The notes below the pieces were generated by a model, which had not been told where the DNA came from, ran no database searches, and worked only from the letters and a program-made list of their open reading frames with translations. Of a stretch of DNA of 64,000 bases, positions 1 through 7,934 are shown one piece after another; position 1 is the stretch's first letter; each line of letters opens with the position of its first letter. This DNA comes from Bacteroidota bacterium (GTDB lineage Bacteria; Bacteroidota; Bacteroidia; AKYH767-A; OLB10): NCBI GenBank assembly GCA_016713525.1, contig JADJOZ010000033.1, positions 682,001 to 746,000 of the forward strand, in the 5' to 3' direction. Made by a program: the position numbers and the translations under genes.

Positions 1-275
1 ATAGTTCAGTGACGATGAATAAATATCCATCTTTTTCTTTGCAGCCCAACCCGGCAAAAGAAAAAGTGAGCATCTTGTTCAGCGAAACGCAATCAAATTC
101 GAGCCAAATCACGATCAAAGATATTATCGGTCGGATTGTTTTGAATCAATTAATAGATAATTCAACTTTATCTGTAGAAATAAACACAAGCCATTTTGAT
201 CAGGGAATTTACCTGGTGGAATGGGAATTTCCAGGACAAAAACCACAAACTGAAAAGCTAACTATTGTCAGATGA
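1..275 (+). CDS. T9SS type A sorting-domain protein, C-terminal part (5' end outside window)
   Basis: The reading frame is open to the left edge, so only the last ~90 residues are visible. They form a T9SS C-terminal sorting domain: a QPNPAKEKV stretch at the start, IKDIIGRIV in the middle, then HFDQGIYLVE and KLTIVR at the end. Such domains direct proteins through the type IX secretion system for surface attachment or release. A GTG at 9 or ATG at 15 could be internal starts, but the homologous copy at 1769-2174 carries about 50 further N-terminal residues, so a start outside the window is likelier. The stop TGA overlaps the ATG of the next gene (ATGA), implying translational coupling. The domain differs in sequence from the sorting domain of the downstream protein. 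Confidence 0.7.
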   Translation, partial: SSVTMNKYPSFSLQPNPAKEKVSILFSETQSNSSQITIKDIIGRIVLNQLIDNSTLSVEINTSHFDQGIYLVEWEFPGQKPQTEKLTIVR

Positions 276-1763
276 AAAAATTATTAATTGTACTGCTTCT
301 TCTTTTTACGGACTTTGGCCGTTTGCGGACAAGGAATTAACCATCAATGGCTGTTAGGTTATTGGAACTTTCAGGATGACAAAGGACGGTTACTGTTTGA
401 TAGTTCAAATTATACACCTCTAGTAGAACAAAGAAAAATGACCTTCTATGGCACACAAGCCAATGTTAGTGATGCTGCTGGTAATCTTCTCATGTCCAGT
501 AACGGTATATGGATCGCTAATGCAACTGGTGACACCATGATGAATGGTGGGGGGTTGAATCCGGGAGGGGTCACGCCTAATTGGCCAAACGGGTTACCCA
601 TGACGTCAAATAATATATTCTTACCCTACCCGGGAGATTCCAATAAATTTGCACTTTTTCATCATACAGCTTCATTTAACGGTGTGTACTACCCAGCATT
701 AGAAATTTTTTATTCAATAATAGATGCAACCCAAGACGGAGGACTTGGTGCTGTAATAACGAAGAATCAAATAGCCCTACAAGATACATTAAGTTGGGGT
801 TTAGGTGCTTGCAAACATGCAAATGGAAATGATTGGTGGGTTGTGGCCATCAAGGATTACAGTGATATTATCTTTAAGTTTCTAGTCACAGATTCAACAA
901 TTTATGTTTCAAATCAAAGTCTGGGTATTACACCTACAGTTGGTGCTTCAGTGCAATTAACATTTTCTCAGGATGGATCAAAATTCATTTGTGCTAATAC
1001 TAATGGCGGTACTATTGTTGAACATGAGGTCAGGTTATTAGATTTTGATAGATGTTCAGGCATATTTTCTAACCTAAGAACAATTGATGTTGCTGACGGA
1101 AATATTGGATGGGGGTTAGCCTTCAGCCCATCCGGTAAGTTCATTTATGCATGCAGTAGTATCCATATTTTCCAAATCGATACTGACAATTTAAGTGTTG
1201 ATACTGTAGCAACGTACGATGGCTTTGTTTCCCCAGTAGGTAGTTCCTGCTGTGCAACCACCTTTTGGAACATGTACCTTGCCGCCAACGGAAAAATTTA
1301 TGTCACTAGCGGGAGTGGTGTACAGCATATTCATGAGATTAACTATCCTGACAGTGCGGGTATCGCATGCGATGTGCAACAGCACGCAATTGATTTAGGA
1401 TATGCGCAACTTCGCTCCGTCCCCAACCATCCCAATTACTATTTAGGATGTGATACCACTTTGGGGTGTCCATGTCTTACGACCGGCATTGAAGAGCTTA
1501 TAAGTCATGATTTCCGATTTAATGTGGCACCAAATCCTACCAGTGGTAGTTTTAAAATCACTTACCTCCTCCCCCAAAACCATCCCGGTCAACTAGAAGT
1601 ATTTGACATTAACGGTCGGCGAATATATGAAATGAACCTGCCGCCGTGGAGTACCATGCAGGAGGTTTTATTGCCCTCTGGGATTTCGGCTGGGGTTTAT
1701 AATTGTGTGATTGCGAGTGGCGGAGAGAGAGGGAATAAGAAGGTGGTGGTGTTTAAAGAATAA
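272..1763 (+). CDS. Secreted T9SS protein with C-terminal sorting domain (frameshifted signal peptide), tandem copy 1
   Basis: About 496 residues. The ATG at 272 opens a signal peptide (MKKLLIVLLLL) that hits a stop in its own frame. Removing one T from the T5 run at 303-307 joins it to RTLAVCGQGINHQWLLG, matching the start of copy 2, so I read this as one gene with an indel. The body is repeat-rich and beta-propeller-like (for example LAFSPSGKFIYACSS and MYLAANGKIYVTSGSG), with a Cys-containing GCDTTLGCPCL segment. The last ~80 residues are a T9SS type A sorting domain (VAPNPTSGSFKITY, VFDINGRRIYEM). The 3' half is nearly identical to the gene at 2171-3679. Ligand or enzymatic role is unknown; a cell-surface or secreted location is inferred. 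Confidence 0.75.
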
Positions 1764-1768
1764 CAGCT

Positions 1769-2174
1769 ATGTTGCGAACAAACAATATTGGTGGCAAAGC
1801 TGTTTTCAGAGCAAGAAACCTCATTTGGATGTTGGATGAAACTTTGACTTTCAATGATGAGGCTGCTTGTCAGGCTGTCGGAATTTACAAAGAATCGCAA
1901 AGTCAATCTAATTTGATTAAAAAATCCATCGTTTTCTCTTCAGCCTAATCCGGCCAATGAAACAGTGAATATTGTGTTCGAAGAAATGGAATTAGGTTCG
2001 AGTCAAATTACGATCAAAGATATTACTGGTCGGATTATTTTTGATCAAGTAATAACTAATTCGTCTTTAGCATTAGAGATAAACACAAGCCATTTTGATC
2101 AAGGAATTTACGTAGTGGAATGTATATTCTCTGGACAAAAACCACAAACTGAAAAGTTAACGATTATCAGATGA
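1769..2174 (+). CDS. Short T9SS sorting-domain protein (frameshifted at an A6 run)
   Basis: An ATG at 1769 opens a frame for about 50 residues (start MLRTNNIGGKAVF). That frame ends at a stop just after the A6 run at 1919-1924. With five A's the frame continues as KNPSFSLQPNPANETVNIVF and runs to the TGA at 2174, giving a protein of about 134 residues. The C-terminal part aligns with the fragment at 1-275 (shared SFSLQPNPA, INTSHFDQGIY, SGQKPQTEKL). No signal peptide is visible, so the N-terminal part may be a remnant of a longer protein. The stop overlaps the ATG of the following gene, as in the first copy. Whether this is a working gene or a decayed duplicate is undecided. Confidence 0.5.
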
Positions 2175-3679
2175 AAAAAATATCAATTATATTGTTTCTT
2201 ATATTATCATGCACTAACGGATATGGGCAGGGTTATAATCATCAATGGCTATTAGGTAGCTACAATTTTTTTCAGGATCCCAAAGGGCGGATACTATTTG
2301 ATTCAGGAAGCTATTCCCTCATTAATGAAAATCGAAAAATGGTTTTCAAAGGTACACAAGCCAATATCAGCGATGCTGGTGGTAATCTTCTCATGTCCAG
2401 TAACGGTATATGGATTGCAAATGCAACCGGTGACACTATGATGAATGGTAGTGGGTTAAATCCCAGTCCATTCACTTCAAATTGGCCAAATGGGTTTCCT
2501 ATAAGTTTTGGAAATGTAGCCTTACCTTTTCCTGGGGACACTAACTCATTAGCGCTTTTTCATAAAACTTTATGGGCAACACTTTCTCCAACAAAAATTG
2601 GATTATACTATTCTAAAATAGATCTGTCATTGAATGCTGGCTTAGGTGAGGTAATAATTAAAAATGATACAATACTAGTTGATACATTGAGTTTTGGAAT
2701 TGGGGCTTGCAGGCATTCCAACGGGAAAGATTGGTGGGTAATTACCATGAGAGACAGAAACCCTGAAATTTATACTATATTATTAACACAAAATGGTATT
2801 GACACAATATTTATTCAACCAACAGCATTTCAATCTAATAGATACGGAAATGTATCTCCTCTAGTATTTTCACCAGATGGAAAAAAATTGATTTGCTGCG
2901 CTCCGAGAGATCAAGGTTCAGGAGGCTCGGTTTCAAATGGGTCTGTTTTATTCTTTGATTTTGACCGATGTACTGGTATAATTAGTAATTTTAATTCTGT
3001 CGAGGTATCACCAATTTCATACTTGTGGGGATTAGCCATTTCTCCTTCAGGCAATTATGCATATGCTTGTAATAGTAATTACATTTTTCAAATCAACATC
3101 AATAATTTCTCCGTAGATACAGTAGCACAATATGATGGTTTTGTTTCACCGGTGGGAAGCTCGTGTTGTCCAACTTCATTTTGGAGTATGTACCTTGCTG
3201 CCAACGGAAAAATTTATGTCACTAGCGGGAGCGGAGTACAGCACATTCATGAAATTAACTATCCTGACAGTGCAGGTATCGCATGCGATGTGCAACAGCA
3301 CGCAATTGATTTAGGATATGCACAACTTCGCTCTGTACCAAACCATCCCAATTACTATTTAGGGTGTGATACCACTTTGGGGTGTCCATGTCTCATTACC
3401 GGCATTGAGGAGCTTGGAGGACATGAATTCCGATTTATTGTGGCACCAAATCCTACAAGTGGTAGTTTTAAAATCACTTACCTCCTCCCTCAAAATCAAC
3501 CCGGCAAACTGGAAGTATTTGATATTAACGGTCGAAGAATATATGAAATGAACCTGCCACATTGGAGTACCATGCAGGAAGTGAGTCTACCTAAAAGTAT
3601 TTCGAGTGGAGTATATAATTGTGTGATTACGAGTGGTGGTGAGAGAGGGAATAAAAAGGTGGTGGTTTATAGGGAGTAA
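2171..3679 (+). CDS. Secreted T9SS protein with C-terminal sorting domain, tandem copy 2
   Basis: 502 residues, intact. A signal peptide (MKKISIILFLILSCTNGYGQ) is followed by a repeat-rich, probably beta-propeller body (LVFSPDGKKLICC, LAISPSGNYAYAC, MYLAANGKIYVTSG) and a type A sorting domain over roughly the last 80 residues (VAPNPTSGSFKITY, VFDINGRRIYEM, GGERGNKKVVVYRE). It is a paralogue of 272-1763 at a spacing of 1,899 bp. The C-terminal ~180 codons are almost identical to the paralogue while the N-terminal two thirds have diverged, which suggests gene conversion. The start overlaps the upstream stop (ATGA). Exported by the locus at 48.7-56.7 kb by inference; biological role unknown. Confidence 0.85.
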   Translation: MKKISIILFLILSCTNGYGQGYNHQWLLGSYNFFQDPKGRILFDSGSYSLINENRKMVFKGTQANISDAGGNLLMSSNGIWIANATGDTMMNGSGLNPSPFTSNWPNGFPISFGNVALPFPGDTNSLALFHKTLWATLSPTKIGLYYSKIDLSLNAGLGEVIIKNDTILVDTLSFGIGACRHSNGKDWWVITMRDRNPEIYTILLTQNGIDTIFIQPTAFQSNRYGNVSPLVFSPDGKKLICCAPRDQGSGGSVSNGSVLFFDFDRCTGIISNFNSVEVSPISYLWGLAISPSGNYAYACNSNYIFQININNFSVDTVAQYDGFVSPVGSSCCPTSFWSMYLAANGKIYVTSGSGVQHIHEINYPDSAGIACDVQQHAIDLGYAQLRSVPNHPNYYLGCDTTLGCPCLITGIEELGGHEFRFIVAPNPTSGSFKITYLLPQNQPGKLEVFDINGRRIYEMNLPHWSTMQEVSLPKSISSGVYNCVITSGGERGNKKVVVYRE

Positions 3680-3772
3680 TTGCTTGACAAAGCGGATCGG
3701 AGATCCGCAGATTTATATTGTCAGGATCAGAGATCCCTCCGGCTTTGTTTTTGGTCAGTTGAAAATTCGTTG

Positions 3773-3842
3773 AAATGTAAAATGTATAATTTAAAATTAT
3801 AATGTAAAATGTTCAACTTAAAACTTAAAATGCAAAATTGAG
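3773..3842. repeat. Degenerate 7-nt-periodic array (TGTAAAA/CTTAAAA units)
   Basis: From 3776 the sequence reads as successive heptamers TGTAAAA, TGTATAA, TTTAAAA, one 6-nt unit, then TGTAAAA, TGTTCAA, CTTAAAA, CTTAAAA, TGCAAAA. The spacing holds at seven while the unit sequence drifts. No coding potential is seen. The same period recurs in other gaps of the window. Confidence 0.75.
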
Positions 3843-3968
3843 TGATAACTTGGGTCTTGATGCGGAATTGCCTAAAGTGAGAAGGTGGAACTTTATCGAG
3901 AGTACTGCTTGAGAAAGCGGATCAGAGATCCGCTCTTTTGGGTTGTCAGGATCAGAGATCCCTCCGGC

Positions 3969-4003
3969 AATCCTTAATCCTTAATCCTTAATTCTTAATT
4001 CTT
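3969..4003. repeat. Heptanucleotide array (AATCCTT/AATTCTT)x5
   Basis: Five head-to-tail heptamers, AATCCTT three times then AATTCTT twice, lie between two copies of the GGATCAGAGATCC element. The same two unit types build the array at 59377-59437 and, in reverse orientation, the one at 58832-58865. Confidence 0.85.
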
Positions 4004-4137
4004 ACGGTTGTCAGGATCAGAGATCCCTCCGGCTTTGCTTTTACTGACGGTTCAAAAGATCTTTCCGATGAATTAATTTTGTTTATTTTTAAATCGTTTT
4101 TCATATCTTGTGCTATTATGTGTATGCGCACAATTAT

Positions 4138-5117
4138 ATGAAAATTACTTATTTATCTATTTATTTAGGATTGTTTTTATGTGTGGTTTCGTGCTCACCA
4201 ACCCAGGACAAAAATGCAGAACCCACCCCACAGTAGGTTTCCTCGATTTTATTCAGGATCCAACTATTGAATTAGCTAAGAATGGGTTTTTTGATGCTTT
4301 GGCATCGAAAGGGTTTTCTGAAAAGGATTCTACCATAACAGTAGTGTATTCAAATGCTCAGGGCGATATCCCAACCTTGAACCAGGCGTGCGATTTCATC
4401 CTTTCAAAACACCCTACCTTAATCGCAACTAATATTACGCTTCCCACCATTACAGCTATTCAGCGAACAGAAAAAATTCCGGTGTTTATGATGGTGGCTC
4501 CTCGCCCCGACTTAGCAGGATTAACGAATGAAAAAGGTGTGGCACCTAAAAATTTATTTGGTGTGTATGAAACGTTGGATTATATCGATACAGCAGTAGT
4601 GCTGATTAATCAGCTCATGCCTTCTGCAAAACGGATAGGAACAGTTTATAATCAGTCGGAGCCGCAATCGCAAGATGCATTTGATGTTTTACAGAAGAAA
4701 TGTAAAGAATTGGGACTCGAGCTGATCAGTCTTCCGGTAAATAATTCATCCGAAGCGCAATTGGTAACGCAGGCACTTCTGAATAAAAAGATTGATGCTT
4801 TTTTTGCACTCCCCGACAATGTGATATTTGCTGCATTTGAAACCGTAGTGAAGAGTTGTGATGAAGCCAATGTACCCGTATTTACTAGTGAAGCGGGATT
4901 AGTTAGCAGAGGTGCGCTGGCTTCTTTTGGAGCCGATTTTTATCAATGGGGTTATGATGCAGGACTACAGGCCGCCTGGTTTTTGAAAACAAAACATGTA
5001 CGTGATTTGAAACCTGTTATTGTGAGCAAAAGAATTAAACTCTACAATACAAAAGTAGCTGAACGATATGGAATAAAACCGGATTCCACTTTCCAAACGT
5101 ATACCCCTAACCGTTAG
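4138..5117 (+). CDS. ABC transporter substrate-binding lipoprotein, TrpX-like (ABC_sub_bind family), frameshifted near N-terminus
   Basis: About 327 residues. The ATG at 4138 gives a lipoprotein signal (MKITYLSIYLGLFLCVVSC, lipobox cysteine at residue 19) that stops at codon 33. Adding one C to the C4 run at 4226-4229 continues it as TPTVGFLDFIQDPTIELAKNG, the start of a two-lobed periplasmic binding fold. Later segments (ATNITLPTITAIQ, KRIGTVYNQSEPQSQD, FFALPDNVIFAAFE, SFGADFYQWGYDAG) are typical of the PF04392/COG2984 family, whose characterised members bind aromatic amino acids in some Firmicutes. The permease starts 7 bp downstream and the ATPase follows. Substrate here is unproven. An upstream start at 4110 in the second frame lacks a signal peptide and is rejected. 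Confidence 0.8.
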
Positions 5118-5124
5118 TACACTC

Positions 5125-5988
5125 ATGGACTTTTATACCGCTGCACTGCTTCAGGGATTAGGATATGCTGCAATGGGGCTTGGTATTTTTATAAGTCTTA
5201 AAATTTTTAACATTCCTGATATCACCACCGATGGCAGTTATACATTGGGTGGAGTAATTACAGCTGTGGGATTAGTTGCCGGCTGGCATCCGTTACTTAC
5301 GCTGCTTTTTGTAATTGCAGGTGGAGTAGGGGCCGGTATTGCAACCGGACTCATTCATACCAAACTAAAAGTAAATTCGTTGCTTGCCGGAATACTGGTG
5401 ATGACCGCTTTGTATTCTGTAAATCTTGGAATAATGGGTCGCCCGAATATTCCATTAATGAATGTAAATTCCATTTTTGAGATGTTACCTTCTTCCGAAT
5501 CAATGAGTATGGAATTGATTGTTTTTTTACTAACAGTTTTTTTGCTGGTAGCTGCACTATATTATTTGTTGCACACCGATTTTGGCATCGCCATGCGGGC
5601 AACAGGTAACAGTGAGCGAATGGTAAGGGCCATGGGAATTAATACGGGAGTGATGATGATTACCGGTTTGGCATTGGCTAACGGACTCACAGCAATCAGC
5701 GGTTTTTTGCTGGTGCAATACCAGGGCTTTGCCGATATTAACATGGGAATCGGTATAGTAATATCAGGTTTGGCCTCAGTGATGATAGGCGAAGCAATTG
5801 CAAAAATGTTTAACAGTAATAATATTTTGTTGCAACTGGTATTAGTAGTAGCAGGAAGTATTTTGTTTCGTTTAATTCTCGCCGGAGCACTCTCATCAGG
5901 ATTGAATCCGAACTATCTGAAATTAGTTACAGCCTCATTGGTGTTGGTGGTTTTGGTGTTGACTAAATTTAAACGGAGTCGGTCATGA
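5125..5988 (+). CDS. ABC transporter permease (BPD_transp_2 / COG4120 type)
   Basis: 287 residues with about eight hydrophobic helices and almost no soluble domain, the usual form of the COG4120 permeases that pair with COG2984 binding proteins. The segment FNIPDITTDGSYTLGGVITA near residue 32 and the later RATGNSERMVRAMGINTG loop (about residues 156-173) are family-typical; the loop would contact the ATPase. The gene lies 7 bp after the binding-protein gene, and its stop overlaps the ATPase start (ATGA), so the three form one operon. It would form the membrane channel of an importer. The specific ligand cannot be deduced from sequence. Confidence 0.85.
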   Translation: MDFYTAALLQGLGYAAMGLGIFISLKIFNIPDITTDGSYTLGGVITAVGLVAGWHPLLTLLFVIAGGVGAGIATGLIHTKLKVNSLLAGILVMTALYSVNLGIMGRPNIPLMNVNSIFEMLPSSESMSMELIVFLLTVFLLVAALYYLLHTDFGIAMRATGNSERMVRAMGINTGVMMITGLALANGLTAISGFLLVQYQGFADINMGIGIVISGLASVMIGEAIAKMFNSNNILLQLVLVVAGSILFRLILAGALSSGLNPNYLKLVTASLVLVVLVLTKFKRSRS

Positions 5989-6734
5989 TTACTATCAAAA
6001 ATACCGGTCACATATTTTCACCAGGCACTCCCAATGCCACCATTGCCTTGCGGGATGTAAATCTACAATTGAATAAAGGTGATTTTGTGGTTGTGCTAGG
6101 TGCGAATGGCTCAGGGAAATCTACGTTATTAAATGCTATTGCAGGTGTGGTCATCCCTGATCAGGGCCAGGTGATAATTGATGGAAATGATGTTTCTGAT
6201 TTAAGAGATTTTGAACGCAGTAAATGGATAGCCCGTGTTTTTCAGGATCCTTTGGCAGGTACCGCTGCCGAACTTAGTATCCTTGATAATTTACGTCTGG
6301 CTTCTATTCGGACGCAGTCGAAGAAGTTGAAGTTTGGAATTAACGATAAATTTAAGAATCAGGTTGCAGATGCTGTTTCTGTACTTCAACTTGGACTCGA
6401 AAATAAATTGAATCAACCGGTTGGCACATTATCGGGCGGACAACGTCAGGCACTTACTTTATTAATGGCAGTCATGGATAATGCTTCTGTATTGCTGATG
6501 GATGAGCCTACAGCTGCTCTTGATCCGGCCACAGCCGCCAGAATTATGCAACTTGCAGATGACCTGGTTAAAAAGCATAACCTTACAGCTATGCTGGTGA
6601 CTCATTCATTAAAGGATGCAGTAAAGTATGGCAACCGCATTATCCTTATGAAGGAAGGTGCCATTTTTAAAGAATGGGATAAAGCTACTTGTAAAGAAGT
6701 AACAGTTGAAGAGTTGATTTCTTATTATGAATGA
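5985..6734 (+). CDS. ABC transporter ATP-binding protein (COG1101 type)
   Basis: 249 residues. Walker A GANGSGKST lies at residues 39-47, the ABC signature LSGGQRQ near 149, and Walker B with the following D-loop, VLLMDEPTAALDP, near 165-178; the switch histidine is in LVTHSLKDAV. It energises the importer encoded by the two preceding genes, with which it overlaps by four bases. A long Q-loop region (FQDPLAGTAAELSILDNLRLA) matches the COG1101 subgroup. It ends four bases from the convergent cupin gene with no obvious terminator hairpin between them. Confidence 0.88.
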   Translation: MITIKNTGHIFSPGTPNATIALRDVNLQLNKGDFVVVLGANGSGKSTLLNAIAGVVIPDQGQVIIDGNDVSDLRDFERSKWIARVFQDPLAGTAAELSILDNLRLASIRTQSKKLKFGINDKFKNQVADAVSVLQLGLENKLNQPVGTLSGGQRQALTLLMAVMDNASVLLMDEPTAALDPATAARIMQLADDLVKKHNLTAMLVTHSLKDAVKYGNRIILMKEGAIFKEWDKATCKEVTVEELISYYE

Positions 6735-6737
6735 TAG

Positions 6738-7607
6738 CTATTTTCCTGCTATATCCAGAATGGAACCTGCACCTTTTAAATATGCTTTGTAAACTGTTTG
6801 GCGTAAACGGGAAGCAGTGAGTTGCTTGGCGAAATCATCAACAAAATCATTCCATTGGTTTGCTCCAACATTATTAGTTGAAAGTGCAATGGACAAGCTC
6901 AACAAACGTGTTGTATGCCACCATCCACTTGGCAGGAATACTGTATCGCCCTCGTAAATGGTTGTTTTTAATGCACGAGCCTGTGCAAACAGCGGGAATT
7001 TTTTTAAGTCAGGATTATACACATCATTTACCAGCGATTTGTTGGAGCCTTCATGCACGGGATACATGTATTTGGTTTGATCAGGCGAATACAAAATGAA
7101 TTCTTTATCGCCACGAATTTGCGTTACAAATGTGTTCATGTGAAATCCATCGTAATGCAGTGTTGGAAATTTGGTTCCCTTTCCACCAATTAGTAATTCA
7201 ACAACTCCTTTGCGCATTCCCCAGGTATCGGGCATGAATGGAGTCATTAATCGATCGGGTAATGCATAAGATAAAAATGGTTCCACATCCGGCAATAACT
7301 CCGGAAAATCATTGTGAATATTTACTTCATTCAGATAATGAGAAGGCTTTTCTTCTGTAGAAGCCATTACCGATTCCATAAATTGACGCAAAGTGGGCTT
7401 TTCTCCGGCAACACGAACTTCTTTATCTCCTAATTGATCACGAAAATATTCCGGATTCCACTTATTCCATGCCGGCCATTGTTCTTTCATCGCTCCGGGA
7501 ATCACAACGGGAATTCCTGGATTCAGATAATTATCGATGAACTCTTTTTGTGATAAACCGGGCTTCCGGTCAACTTGAGTAATTGCAAATGCATTGGTAG
7601 TTTTCAT
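6738..7607 (-). CDS. Cupin-like / JmjC-domain protein (Cupin_8, putative Fe(II)/2-oxoglutarate oxygenase)
   Basis: 289 residues. The core has the metal-binding HxD pair, H151 and D153 in LHYDGFHMN, and the distal histidine H231 in LPSGWWHTT, the 2-His-1-carboxylate arrangement of JmjC/FIH-like hydroxylases. GDKEFILYSPDQTKYMYP between them is the usual strand that precedes co-substrate binding. Members hydroxylate proteins or small molecules; no substrate is suggested by the neighbours. It is convergent with the ABC operon (4 bp gap) and divergent from dsbD. The N-terminal NPGIPVVIPGAMKEQWPAW segment is also typical of the family. Soluble, no signal peptide. Confidence 0.82.
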   Translation of the reverse strand: MKTTNAFAITQVDRKPGLSQKEFIDNYLNPGIPVVIPGAMKEQWPAWNKWNPEYFRDQLGDKEVRVAGEKPTLRQFMESVMASTEEKPSHYLNEVNIHNDFPELLPDVEPFLSYALPDRLMTPFMPDTWGMRKGVVELLIGGKGTKFPTLHYDGFHMNTFVTQIRGDKEFILYSPDQTKYMYPVHEGSNKSLVNDVYNPDLKKFPLFAQARALKTTIYEGDTVFLPSGWWHTTRLLSLSIALSTNNVGANQWNDFVDDFAKQLTASRLRQTVYKAYLKGAGSILDIAGK

Positions 7608-7934
7608 ATCAAAACAAGTAGGGGGTTTTCAAAAGGTTATGCAAGTTACCTAATATACTAATATGAGTCAAGTTAAGTACTGAAAATACACCTATTGTGG
7701 TAGTTCAATGTTTTCGGAATGCTTCGTATAACTTATAGATAATCAGTAAGATAAGTGTGTTTATCCTAAGAAGATAGTTTTTTGATTTGAAATGGTTTTC
7801 AAAGGTAGTTTCAGGTTCAAAATGAAGAAAGTATGAATTTAATTGCATGTATTCAATTGATAACTAATTGGGTACGATATTTGCTGAAAGTCTGTGTTTT
7901 CTGTAATTTTGACAAATAGTTTATTCCTGCATAT
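7608..7934. other. Divergent intergenic region between cupin and dsbD genes
   Basis: 327 bp, AT-rich and non-coding. It must hold promoters for both flanking genes. A good Bacteroidota-type promoter is visible for the rightward gene (7880-7911). I see no convincing element for the leftward one and no repeat. Confidence 0.6.
7880..7911 (+). promoter_or_regulatory. Bacteroidota-type promoter of dsbD
   Basis: TTTG at 7880-7883, 20 bp, then TAATTTTG at 7904-7911, matching the TTTG / TAnnTTTG consensus of the Bacteroidota primary sigma factor. It ends 23 bp before the dsbD ATG. Confidence 0.6.

Larger units (their letters stand above)
3684..4037. repeat. Palindrome-containing direct repeats (GGATCAGAGATCC family)
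   Basis: Two composite direct repeats of about 67 bp start near 3681 and 3901. Each holds a perfect-arm palindrome (GCGGATC, 3-nt loop, GATCCGC, at 3692-3708 and 3917-3933), then about 12-15 bp, then a second element, TGTCAGGATCAGAGATCC followed by CTCCGGC (near 3719 and 3944). A third copy of the second element lies at 4008-4037. The gap carries no gene. The copies sit immediately downstream of the duplicated T9SS genes and could be a small REP-like family or an RNA hairpin/terminator set. Confidence 0.8.

Noticed and set aside
303..4229. Programmed ribosomal frameshifting as the explanation for broken frames
   Set aside because: Breaks lie in unrelated genes, in both directions and in many run types, with no common slippery heptamer or downstream structure.
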